DNA from: Chryseobacterium gleum
GTDB lineage: Bacteria; Bacteroidota; Bacteroidia; Flavobacteriales_D; Sanyastnellaceae
Direction: 5' to 3'
Assembly: GCA_945874695.1 (NCBI GenBank)
Contig: CAMCHP010000006.1
Span: forward strand, 1-64,000
Length of the DNA: 64,000 bases
Below, piece by piece: positions 46,801 to 54,575 of the stretch (position 1 is the first letter of the stretch; each line of letters begins with the position of its first letter). The translations under genes were made by a program, and so were the position numbers. A model generated the notes under the pieces. It was not told the DNA's origin. It saw nothing but the letters and a program-made list of their open reading frames with translations, and searched no databases.

Positions 46801-47614
46801 TGTTGAGACACCATTGGTGCCCACCTTTGCTGCAGACACTACCCAAGGCTGTGCACCTGCGATTATGCAATTTGAGATTTTAAACGATCCTGCAACGTAT
46901 ACCGATGTGTTCTGGATTCTTGGGGAAGGTACTGGAACCGATGTACTTGATCCATTTGGGGTTTATGAGGCTCCTGGGCTTTATACCGTTGAACTTCAAT
47001 TGACAAGTCCAGCGGGTTGTGAATACACCTCAGTGTACCCGAACTACATTCAGGTATTTACGAATCCGGTCGCAGGATTCACGGCAGACCCTCAGCCGAC
47101 GACCATGCCAGACACCGAGATTTCGTTCTTTGATTTGTCGACGGGCTCTGTTGTTGCATGGGATTGGGAATTCGATTTGGTATCGAATTTAGGAGCATCT
47201 ACCGAGCAAAACCCAATTTTTGAATTCCCTATTGATGTTGGAGGAGAGTACCCCGTTCGATTGACAGTCACTGATGCCAACGGTTGCACTGATCAGCTCA
47301 CCCGCGTCATTGTGATTAATGACTTGCTGAACATCTACATTCCAAACTCCTTCACACCGAACAATGACGGATTGAATGATGTGTTTTACGTGCTGGGCAC
47401 GGATGTCGACCCTGATCGCTTCCAAATTCAGGTTTTTGACCGTTGGGGAGGTATTGTTTACGAGTCAACCGACATCAATGATGTTTGGGACGGCAGTGTC
47501 AACGGTGGCGCATACTACGCTCAAAATGAAGTATACGTTTGGCGTGCCGTAGTTCATTCGCTTTCAACTGCTGAGCGCGTTGAATTGAATGGAACAGTGA
47601 CCTTACTGCGCTAG
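43895..47614 (+). CDS. Giant secreted CUB/PKD/P-domain protein with T9SS type B sorting domain (3)
   Basis: A 1,239-aa paralogue of the 39675-43403 product with the same domain order: signal peptide (to FGQ), CUB-like domain (YSNNENFTTTICPE), PKD (WLWDFADGTTDTSG), P-domain-like segment (VSIDISIEHSFLFDLVVTIECPTG through GTWTLSICDLWGGDDGE), second CUB-like domain (CYGNNENTVFTYCPDNPGDG), Ig/PKD segments and the type B domain (IPNSFTPNNDGLNDVF, VFDRWGGIVY, ending TLLR). The second CUB segments of the two share long nearly identical stretches. It overlaps the 140-aa gene by ATGA and is followed by a stem-loop at its stop codon and by a strong terminator. Confidence 0.87.
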   Translation: MRFINRLLGTFLLILAASSMTFGQGGSVTMSNGTFFTCAGGFFDSGGQGGPGYSNNENFTTTICPEVEGDVITVVFLTFQLSNQGAQNSWDSMAIYDGDNTQAGTLGSYTQTELQGLTVTATPLNTTGCLTFVFQSNGVGTGNFGGTITCETPCDRPTASGTYDAPANKRICVGDVINFDGSSSFAAAGFAITEWLWDFADGTTDTSGPIVSHSWDEPGEYIVELYLVDNNGCSSTNRISLQVLVATYPEWDPFPADANLCLGEQICLDAFPDDYEVTWSGPDLNYSNSDNVTLSDNVGECFPSEIEVTGFGPGQTLTDINDLVSIDISIEHSFLFDLVVTIECPTGQSVILHQQMLQPNGPNVGANGTDLGIANQTFWDYSWTNNAPNGTWSQTATTGANNSLPEGVYSSLEPLTQLVGCDLNGTWTLSICDLWGGDDGELSSWGLNFNPAIIPDVTEFTPQIGLGADSSFWSFNPAGLDIISQSADGNSVCVLPTQEGVFPFTYQVTNNHGCTHENTVNVTVELAGQADAGPDLTLCGPGTFLQGGLDGTPSPSCANVAGNYVYCYGNNENTVFTYCPDNPGDGLTFIDIVFNAGTTENFWDALYVYDGNSTNAPLLAGPIEGDLAGLSWVATNATGCLTLQLITDGSVSCQSGSQTEWNLDVGCTQGLPQYEYEWTPANLLSDPNVPNPEVLSINGETVFTLAVWPAGQPDCTSYDEVTVAPAFDFTVDWFPPSCNANDGVIEAEIDGSSGTGPWYVTFMVEGVVVDDQQTNGGSFVYDNLVPGNYTLIVADDFGCEYVNEIEMPEPQPMVFNLTPNQLICISGSATLEASSAMDVNGTWVYTWDQGLGAGDTQVVSPTVVTTYTVFATDQAGCNSEPLSVTVNLRDPLEVQIEGPVSICGGTMAELEVTSAVGGLAPYTYTWQFQGSTVGDADTLDYIQNVTGTYCMILTDACETPAATACWEVIVETPLVPTFAADTTQGCAPAIMQFEILNDPATYTDVFWILGEGTGTDVLDPFGVYEAPGLYTVELQLTSPAGCEYTSVYPNYIQVFTNPVAGFTADPQPTTMPDTEISFFDLSTGSVVAWDWEFDLVSNLGASTEQNPIFEFPIDVGGEYPVRLTVTDANGCTDQLTRVIVINDLLNIYIPNSFTPNNDGLNDVFYVLGTDVDPDRFQIQVFDRWGGIVYESTDINDVWDGSVNGGAYYAQNEVYVWRAVVHSLSTAERVELNGTVTLLR

Positions 47615-47630
47615 AAATGCCGTTCTAGCG
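47609..47630 (+). other. Stem-loop over the stop codon of the third giant gene
   Basis: CGCTAGAA (47609-47616) pairs with TTCTAGCG (47623-47630) over a 6-nt loop; the TAG stop (47612-47614) lies inside the stem. It may protect the mRNA 3' end or add to termination with the hairpin that follows. Confidence 0.5.
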
Positions 47631-47660
47631 TTTGAAAATAGCATTGCGTTGAAGCAACAA

Positions 47661-47687
47661 AAGGGAGGCATTTCGCCTCCTTTTTTT
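47661..47687 (+). terminator. Intrinsic terminator after the third giant gene
   Basis: AAGGGAGGC (47661-47669) pairs with GCCTCCTTT (47675-47683, one G-T pair) over a 5-nt loop, and the run of seven T (47681-47687) follows directly. Confidence 0.88.
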
Positions 47688-47943
47688 CTTAGAATCGATC
47701 GGGGCATCTATCCTTTTGGAGGAAATTAGGACCGAATTGTTTGGGTACCGATATCGCTATAATTTTAACGCCTGTTATTAAGGGCGGTATCCGCGCGTTA
47801 GCGCGAAAATCATAAACTGGAAGAGTAAGAGGATGTTCTAGTCGACGATTTTACCTCATTCAGGTTCACTGAGCCGAATTCGTCGTTGTCGGAGGTGAAC
47901 GAATCACTTTTTTTGTAACTTCCGAAACGAGATAACCGAAACA
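47688..47943. other. Non-coding stretch before the fourth giant gene
   Basis: With the two hairpins just upstream, the gap between genes is 329 nt. After the terminator I see no gene in either strand and no tRNA. It has a short self-complementary CGCGCGTTAGCGCG segment near 47790-47805 and a run of seven T at about 47910-47916 followed by GTAACTTCC, a poor -7 box match. It presumably holds the promoter of the next gene, which I cannot place. Confidence 0.4.
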
Positions 47944-50616
47944 ATGCGACGCTATACCCTTCAATTGGTGGCACTTTTTGTGTTCGCCCCTGGCTTATTA
48001 GTGGCCCAATCATTTTGTGAGATTGACAGTAATTTAGGGCTTCAAGATTCTTTAGATGTCGGCTGCAATGCATGTACGACCTTGGTAGCCGATTATCCTG
48101 TGCTGAACGCACCGACGACTTACACGGTTGAGCCGATTGCCAATGCGACCTTGCCATATCCCTTGAATCAGGGCACAGTTACGATTAGTACAACGGATGA
48201 TATTTGGTCGGCATTGATTCCGATGGGCTTTGATTTTTGCTTTTTTGGTCAAACGTATTCGAGCATTGTGCTTGGTTCGAATGGTTTGGTGACGTTCAAC
48301 GCATTCAGTGCGAATGGGGGCTGTCCGTGGGCATTTACACAGCAAATACCCTCAGCGGCCTTGCCTACGAATTCAATTTTTGGTATTTACCAAGACATTA
48401 ACCCGGCTACATGTGGCAACATTCGATATGCTACATACGGAACCGCTCCTTGCCGCACTTTTGTAGTTAATTATGACAATGTTTGCATGTTTAGCTGCAC
48501 GAGTTTGCAATCATCGTCGCAAATTGTTTTACACGAATCAACGAATGTGGTTGAAGTGTATGTTGTGAATCGTCCGTTTTGTGCATGGAACAGTGGTAGT
48601 GCGCTGATCGGTATTCAGAATCAAGGTGGTACAATCGGCATTGCGCCCCCTGGACGAAATACGGGGCCGTGGACGGCAGGAGCGGAGGCATGGCGTTTCG
48701 TGCCTGCGGGTGACCCAGCTGGAACTGTGAATTGGTTTGAGAATGGCGTTTACATCGGAGAGGGGCAATCGATCGAAGTTTGCCCCGATTCGGCATCAAC
48801 CTACAATGCTGCTTTAACTTATGATATTTGCAGCTCACCTTTGGCAGGCGATGGTTGCGTTTTTTATACCATTACTGTGGGGTCAGGAACTTTCCCTGGT
48901 GAGGTTTCGTGGAATTTGCTTCTGAATGGCGTGAATGTACTCAGTGGCGGAGCGCCTTACAGCAATTCGGTTTGCTTGCCCAATGGTTGTTATACGCTGC
49001 AAATGTTCGACTCATTCGGTGATGGATGGAATGGCTCGACCTTCACACTTACCTATCAAGGAACCTCACTGGCCACGGCGGCTTTGCCATCAGGCAGCTC
49101 AGGAAACGCTAGTTTTTGCATCAACGAATTTATCCCCGATGAAGAAGAAGATCCGGAAGTTGAATTGGAAGGTGATGTAATTGCGACCATTCATATCGAC
49201 GTTTTGCTCGATGATTTGGATCCGGGCCTGTTGACACCCGAACCTGTGTGTACCGATGTTGAGGTGCTTGTATTAACGGCCTTAGAACCAAATGGGGTTT
49301 GGGATGCCGAATGTTCAGGCTGCATTGACCAAAGCGGGCAACTTGATTTAACAGGCCTCGGAGCTGGCGATTATCAAGTGTTTTACACGGTTGAAGGTGC
49401 ATGTGGGCCGATTGTTGATTCGGTTTCGGTGAGTGTTTCGACACCGCCTAGTTTAAGTTTGAACGGACCACTTGCCTTGTGCGATTACAGTGCACCGGTT
49501 AGTTTTTCTGCCACGCCGCAGGGGGGCGTGTGGTCTGCTGATTGTGCAGGTTGCGTGTCAAACGCAGGGGTTTTTGATCCTTTCGGCCTAACGGCCGGAA
49601 GCTACACGCTCGTATATCTTTTGGAGGGCGTATGCACCGTTGACGAAAGCATAGCCGTAGCGATTGAACCTACATTAACTTCCTCGCTGACAACACCCGA
49701 ACCGCTTTGCCAGACGGAAGAGATTATTTTATTGGCTGACAATGCAGGTGGATTTTGGGCAGCAGATTGCGGCAATTGTGTGAATGCACAGAGCGGGCTT
49801 TTTTCTGGCAGTAGCTCAGGTCCGGGAACGTTTACCGTGGTCTACGATTTTGACGCATTGTGCTCGGCGCCGACATTCATTGAGGTTGTTGTTGCTCCTG
49901 ATGTCAATGCAAGTCTGGTACCTGTGCCTCAATTGTGCGAAACCGGCTCAGCGGTTGCCATATCGGCCGCTCAACCTGGCGGGGTTTGGGCAGCCGACTG
50001 CGAAGGTTGTTTGAATGGAAACGGGATTTTTGATCCGCAAGTAGCTGGAGCAGGCACTTATATTGTAACCTATTCAATCGAAGGCGTTTGCAGCGATGAG
50101 GATTTGGTTGAGATCGTGGTGCTCGATCAGCGCGATGCAAGCTTTGACATCCTTGATTTGCTATGTATCGACGCTGGTTTTTACAGTCCGGATGCCTTGC
50201 AAGGTGGCGGTGAGTGGTCGGCTGCCTGTGGAGCTTGCATTGACCCCATTTCAGGTGAAATTGACTTGGCGATGGCTGGTCAAGGCAACCTGGTTGTGAC
50301 CTATACTTTTGAAGGATTGTGCGGCGCATCATCATCTGCTGAGACCTTTTTGCTTCCTTGTGAGATTGAGCTACCTAATATTTTCTCGCCCAATGACGAT
50401 GGTGTGAATGATGCATTGGTGTTCGAGAATTTGTCATTCTTCCCGAACAGCCATTTGGTGGTTCAGAATCGCTGGGGCAATGTAGTTTATGAAGATTTGA
50501 ATTACAGCGCGAGCAACAACTGGAGGGGCGATGATTTGGCCGCCGGTACGTATTATTTCATACTGACGATGTCTGACGGAAAGGTTTACGCCGGCCCAAT
50601 CACCTTGGTGCGCTAA
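47944..50616 (+). CDS. Giant secreted repeat protein with WxAxCxxC motifs and T9SS type B sorting domain (4)
   Basis: A 890-aa protein. A signal peptide (to LLVAQ) is followed by an N-terminal beta domain (about 25-250) with GFDFCFFGQTYSSIVLGSNGLVTF, QIVLHESTNVVEVYV and SALIGIQNQGG, a module seen at the start of other gliding-associated Bacteroidota proteins. A small domain resembling fibrillar C-terminal modules follows (MFDSFGDGWNGSTFTL). Then five tandem repeats (49228-50365), each with WxAxCxxC, and the type B domain (LPNIFSPNDDGVNDALVF, VQNRWGNVVYEDL, ending TLVR). Surface-located cargo of T9SS with unknown ligand. It starts a new transcript after the terminator at 47661-47687. Confidence 0.87.
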   Translation: MRRYTLQLVALFVFAPGLLVAQSFCEIDSNLGLQDSLDVGCNACTTLVADYPVLNAPTTYTVEPIANATLPYPLNQGTVTISTTDDIWSALIPMGFDFCFFGQTYSSIVLGSNGLVTFNAFSANGGCPWAFTQQIPSAALPTNSIFGIYQDINPATCGNIRYATYGTAPCRTFVVNYDNVCMFSCTSLQSSSQIVLHESTNVVEVYVVNRPFCAWNSGSALIGIQNQGGTIGIAPPGRNTGPWTAGAEAWRFVPAGDPAGTVNWFENGVYIGEGQSIEVCPDSASTYNAALTYDICSSPLAGDGCVFYTITVGSGTFPGEVSWNLLLNGVNVLSGGAPYSNSVCLPNGCYTLQMFDSFGDGWNGSTFTLTYQGTSLATAALPSGSSGNASFCINEFIPDEEEDPEVELEGDVIATIHIDVLLDDLDPGLLTPEPVCTDVEVLVLTALEPNGVWDAECSGCIDQSGQLDLTGLGAGDYQVFYTVEGACGPIVDSVSVSVSTPPSLSLNGPLALCDYSAPVSFSATPQGGVWSADCAGCVSNAGVFDPFGLTAGSYTLVYLLEGVCTVDESIAVAIEPTLTSSLTTPEPLCQTEEIILLADNAGGFWAADCGNCVNAQSGLFSGSSSGPGTFTVVYDFDALCSAPTFIEVVVAPDVNASLVPVPQLCETGSAVAISAAQPGGVWAADCEGCLNGNGIFDPQVAGAGTYIVTYSIEGVCSDEDLVEIVVLDQRDASFDILDLLCIDAGFYSPDALQGGGEWSAACGACIDPISGEIDLAMAGQGNLVVTYTFEGLCGASSSAETFLLPCEIELPNIFSPNDDGVNDALVFENLSFFPNSHLVVQNRWGNVVYEDLNYSASNNWRGDDLAAGTYYFILTMSDGKVYAGPITLVR
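49228..50365 (+). repeat. Five tandem ~76-aa repeats, each with a WxAxCxxC motif
   Basis: Copies start at about 49228, 49459, 49687, 49915 and 50146, a period of 228-231 nt. Each has a first Cys (PEPVC, LALC, PEPLC, PQLC, LLC), then G(V/F/E)W(D/S/A)A(E/D/A)C(S/A/G/E)(G/N/A)C, an FDP-like turn, G.Y.V.Y...G.C. The W-A-C-C pattern is kept in all five. Confidence 0.88.
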
Positions 50617-50692
50617 TGAGGCAACTAATTGATGTGCTAAAGCGTCTTATAAATAGCGGTTGCGTGGCAGCGCCAAATACCTTAAAACCGAA

Positions 50693-53600
50693 ATGAAACA
50701 TCTAGGCTATCTGCTTCTCGCTTGTGGGATCTTATTCTACATGAATACAGGCTACAGTCAGCTGGTAGCCAGTCCTACTGCAACGGCTCAACAAGGCGTT
50801 GAGCTTTTAATGGGGCCAGGAGCGGAAGCATTCAACATCACCTCAACAGGAAATGCAAATCAGGTTGGCACCTTCACGTGCATCAATTGTGGCATCGGGT
50901 TTTCGAGTGGTATGATTGTGGCAACAGGTAACGTCACAGTTGCTCAAGGTCCCAACAATATTGGGAGTTCTACAGTTGGCGGTGGCAATTTTGGAGTTTC
51001 TGATCCTGATTTGGCGATTCTGACCAATCTATCTTTGAACGATGCGGCCACTGTTACCTTTAATTTCGTTGCGCAAAGTGATAGCGTGAGCTTCAACTAC
51101 GTTTTTGCTTCAGAAGAGTATCCTGAATTTGCCAATTCATCATTTAACGATGTTTTTGGATTCTTCTTGAGCGGACCTGGGATAACTGGTCCCTATGCGA
51201 ACAATGCAATCAATATTGCCCTCATTCCGGGCACTACACAGCCCGTTGCAATCAATAATGTCAACGCTGGAAATAACGATCTCGGGTGTGTGAATTGCCA
51301 GTATTACGTAATCAACACGAGCAATAACTCACCGCTCTCAACCCAATTTGATGGGTACACAGTGGCATTGCAAGCCGCTTACGATCAACTGATATGTGGT
51401 GAAACATATCAAATTAAAATTGCAATAGCCGATGCGGGTGATACCAGCTATGACAGCGCGGTATTCTTTGAAGCAAACAGCTTTACCTTACCGAGTGTTG
51501 ATGTTTCATTGGAGCTTGATGCAGTCAATGGGGGCGAGAATACGTTGCTTGAGGGTTGCGGCTTGGCGACGATCATTTTCGAACGAAACGGCGACTTAAG
51601 TGCCGAACAAGTGCTCGACCTTTCAATTTCTGGCACAGCAATCAATGGCGTTGATTACACCCAGTTGCCTGAAACAATTGTTTTTGACCCGGGGCAATCC
51701 ATTACAGCGATTACCGTTCAAGCCTTGCTCGATGGAGCCGCTGAACCGATGGAGTCGCTAGTTATTTCTTACACGGCCGCTGGAACATGCACTTCAATCA
51801 CCGAGCAAACATTGGAGATCTTCATCATTGACGTTGAGCCTTTGGTTGTAGAAATAGACGATGCGTTTATTAATTGCAACGAAAGCACAACCTTGGTGCC
51901 AACGGTTTCTGGCGGATACGGTGTTTACAATTACAGTTGGGTAGGCTTTGGGAGCAATGAAAGCTTGGAGGTCACGCCAGCAGAAACGACAACCTATTTG
52001 TTGACGGTGTCAGACACTTGCGGATTGGCACCAAGTAATGCATCAGCCACCGTTTATATTCCTGTGCTTGAACCCATTGCGCCTGTCACAGGCGGCCCTA
52101 TCGGCATTGATTGCTTAACATCGCTTTCCTCAACAGCTAGCGCTTCTGGAGGTAATGGTGTGTATGAATACAACTGGTTAGATCCGTTTGGGAATACACT
52201 CAGCACAACAGCAGATGTTTCGTACGACCCAGCAGCAGAGGGGAGTTTATTGCTGGTGGTCACTGATGGCTGTGGAGAATCAGAAATTGCTGAATTGGAG
52301 TTTTTCTTCAATGAAGTCCCAATTAATCTTGAATTGCCTGCGAGCATTGTCGCTACATGTGCAACTCCACTTGCGGTTGAACCAAGCATTGTGACCGGTG
52401 GCATTGGGAATTTGTCGTATAACTGGCAGCTCAACGGACAACCCTACGGTGCGAATACCGCTTCGACTTCGGTTACTTTGACTCAACCGGCAACCCTTAC
52501 GCTTGTAGTAACCGACCAATGCGCGAATTCGGCTTCAGAAACGGTGAGTTTAACGGTTGCCCCGCAAACGATCACCGTTGGTTTAGGGGAGAACATTACA
52601 CAAACTTGTATGGATGCGAGTTTAATTACCCCCTCTATTTCAGGAGGCACGCCCGCTTACTCTTATGAATGGCAAGTGAACGGCAATCAAGCGGCATTTA
52701 CACCAACCTATACTGTTCAGGTAGGTGCGAATGCCAGTGTTTCGCTTCAGGTCACTGACGTATGTGGCAACCAAGGCAGTGATGCCTTGCAGGTGCAAAT
52801 TCCTCCCGTGCCAATAGAACTTGATTTAGGCGAGGATTTTGTTGTGCCGTGCCAAGATGAAGTTGAAGTGGTTTCCAATCCTTCAGGTGGAGTTGGAAAC
52901 TACACTTATAATTGGGTTTTGAACGGCTTTGATCAGCCCAATTCGAGTGTGCTCGAGTTTATAGCACTAGGGGTGATGAACATTTCCTTGGAAGTTGAAG
53001 ATCAATGCGGTAATTCTGTTTCGGATGTGTTGACAGTGAGCATTCCAACCCTACCGCCTCAAGTGGTTGTAAATGCCGACACGCTAATATGCAAAGGAGA
53101 CGCGATTCAATTAGCAGCCGAAGTTTTGAATCCGGTTGGGCAGTATATTTACACATGGCTTCCTATTTATCAAGGTGGTGCTTTCGTAAATGTATCACCA
53201 ACTGAAAGCACAGTTTACACAGTTGCAGTGACTGATCAATGCCAAAACACCACCATCAACGAGATTTTTGTAGCCGTTGATGAGGTAATCGCCAACTTTG
53301 ATTTCAGCTATTTCGGAACTTGGGGCATCGAAACGTTTAACACCAGTGAACCTTCGAATGCTCAGTTCTTTTGGGATTTTGGGGATGGAAGTACCAGCAC
53401 AGAATTCGAACCTTCGTATACCTTCACCTCAAATGAAACACAAACGGTTACGCTCTATGCAACGGATGATTTAGGTTGCATAGATTCGATAACAGGCTTG
53501 TTCCATCCACTGATGGATGTTTTTGTCCCATCGGCCTTCACGCCCAATGGCGATGGCATCAATGATGTATTCCGGGCACAAGGCCACAGTGTGAAGCAAT

Positions 53601-53791
53601 TTGAGATGTGGATTTATAACCGTTGGGGCAAAGAGATTTTCTACACCAATGACATCAATGAGCCTTGGCTGGGCGAAGTGAATGGAGGCGATCACTTCGG
53701 GCAAGACGAAGTGTACCAGTGGGTTGTTAAGGCCGTTGGAATTCGAAATACTTCTTTCGAACGCAGCGGATTCGTGGTCTTGGTGCGCTGA
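50693..53791 (+). CDS. Giant secreted 'choice-of-anchor L' protein with T9SS type B sorting domain (5)
   Basis: About 1,032 aa. A signal peptide (to GYSQ) is followed by the choice-of-anchor L domain (about 22-220: SSGMIVATGNV, FNYVFASEEYPEFANSSFNDVFGFFLSGPGI), a Calx-beta-like segment (DLSISGTAINGVDYTQLP), five or six PKD/Ig-like repeats each holding a G.G.Y.Y.W strand, a final PKD domain (FFWDFGDGSTSTEFEPSYTF) and the type B domain (VPSAFTPNGDGINDVFRA, IYNRWGKEIF, ending VLVR). ATG 50693 begins the signal peptide; upstream in-frame codons are possible but unlikely. It follows the fourth giant gene by 76 nt and ends 5 nt from the convergent exonuclease III gene, closing the cluster. Confidence 0.87.
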   Translation: MKHLGYLLLACGILFYMNTGYSQLVASPTATAQQGVELLMGPGAEAFNITSTGNANQVGTFTCINCGIGFSSGMIVATGNVTVAQGPNNIGSSTVGGGNFGVSDPDLAILTNLSLNDAATVTFNFVAQSDSVSFNYVFASEEYPEFANSSFNDVFGFFLSGPGITGPYANNAINIALIPGTTQPVAINNVNAGNNDLGCVNCQYYVINTSNNSPLSTQFDGYTVALQAAYDQLICGETYQIKIAIADAGDTSYDSAVFFEANSFTLPSVDVSLELDAVNGGENTLLEGCGLATIIFERNGDLSAEQVLDLSISGTAINGVDYTQLPETIVFDPGQSITAITVQALLDGAAEPMESLVISYTAAGTCTSITEQTLEIFIIDVEPLVVEIDDAFINCNESTTLVPTVSGGYGVYNYSWVGFGSNESLEVTPAETTTYLLTVSDTCGLAPSNASATVYIPVLEPIAPVTGGPIGIDCLTSLSSTASASGGNGVYEYNWLDPFGNTLSTTADVSYDPAAEGSLLLVVTDGCGESEIAELEFFFNEVPINLELPASIVATCATPLAVEPSIVTGGIGNLSYNWQLNGQPYGANTASTSVTLTQPATLTLVVTDQCANSASETVSLTVAPQTITVGLGENITQTCMDASLITPSISGGTPAYSYEWQVNGNQAAFTPTYTVQVGANASVSLQVTDVCGNQGSDALQVQIPPVPIELDLGEDFVVPCQDEVEVVSNPSGGVGNYTYNWVLNGFDQPNSSVLEFIALGVMNISLEVEDQCGNSVSDVLTVSIPTLPPQVVVNADTLICKGDAIQLAAEVLNPVGQYIYTWLPIYQGGAFVNVSPTESTVYTVAVTDQCQNTTINEIFVAVDEVIANFDFSYFGTWGIETFNTSEPSNAQFFWDFGDGSTSTEFEPSYTFTSNETQTVTLYATDDLGCIDSITGLFHPLMDVFVPSAFTPNGDGINDVFRAQGHSVKQFEMWIYNRWGKEIFYTNDINEPWLGEVNGGDHFGQDEVYQWVVKAVGIRNTSFERSGFVVLVR

Positions 53792-53796
53792 GTGCT

Positions 53797-54564
53797 TTAC
53801 TTAAGTTCAATGCCAACGGGACAGTGGTCTGAGCCAGTGACCTCATCCAAGATATAGGCATCACAAAGTTTTTGGCTCATCCGTTGACTTACTAAAAAGT
53901 AGTCAATGCGCCAGCCAATGTTATTCATCCGAGCGTTAGCTCGAAAACTCCACCATGAATATTGCACCTTGTCGGGGTTCAGGTGACGGAACGAATCGAT
54001 AAAACCGGCATCGAGTAAAGCAGTCATTCCGTCGATTTCGACTTGGGTGTAACCTGCGCTCTTATTATAATTTGATTGTGGCCGAGCGATATCGATGGCT
54101 TGGTGAGCTACATTGAGGTCACCGCAAATAATCACGGGTTTCTTGGCATCAAGTTCAGCGACGTAGTGTTTGAAAGCTTCGTCCCAAGTTTTACGGTAGG
54201 GTAGTCGTGCCAATTCATTTTGAGAATTGGGCGTATAAACGGTGAGTAAGTAAAATGTTTCGTACTCGAGCGTGAGTACCCGGCCTTCTTGGTCATGTTC
54301 TTCAATGCCAATTCCATTGATCACATTCAGAGCAGGTTGTTTAGATAGCACCGCCACGCCGCTGTACCCTTTTTTGACAGCACTATTTGAATAAATGTGA
54401 TAGCCCAAGAGGTCAGCAAGCGCTTCGCGAACCTGCTCATTTTGCGCTTTAGTTTCTTGCAGACAAAGCATGTCGGGCGCACCGAGTTGATCTTCAATGA
54501 GGGTGTGAAAGCCTTTCGAGACCAGCGCCCGAATGCCATTGACGTTCCAAGATATGATTCGCAT
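53797..54564 (-). CDS. xth: Exodeoxyribonuclease III (AP endonuclease)
   Basis: A 255-aa enzyme of the Xth/ExoA family that cuts at abasic sites in base-excision repair. Landmarks are ISWNVNGIRA, LCLQETKA with the metal-binding Glu, VYTPNS, ICGDLNVAHQAIDIARP with catalytic Asp and Asn, SWWSFR, GWRIDYFLVS and a final SDHCPVGIEL with the catalytic His. ATG 54564 places the first strand at residue 2 as in the family. A TTG 15 nt further upstream would overlap the preceding gene by four nt and is less likely. It is followed by the end of the T9SS cluster in the opposite direction. Confidence 0.96.
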   Translation of the reverse strand: MRIISWNVNGIRALVSKGFHTLIEDQLGAPDMLCLQETKAQNEQVREALADLLGYHIYSNSAVKKGYSGVAVLSKQPALNVINGIGIEEHDQEGRVLTLEYETFYLLTVYTPNSQNELARLPYRKTWDEAFKHYVAELDAKKPVIICGDLNVAHQAIDIARPQSNYNKSAGYTQVEIDGMTALLDAGFIDSFRHLNPDKVQYSWWSFRANARMNNIGWRIDYFLVSQRMSQKLCDAYILDEVTGSDHCPVGIELK

Positions 54565-54575
54565 GGGATGTGATT

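Noticed and set aside
47615-47943. A tRNA or structured RNA in the 329-nt gap
   Set aside because: I found hairpins but no cloverleaf, no T-loop GTTCGA-type signature and no CCA end.
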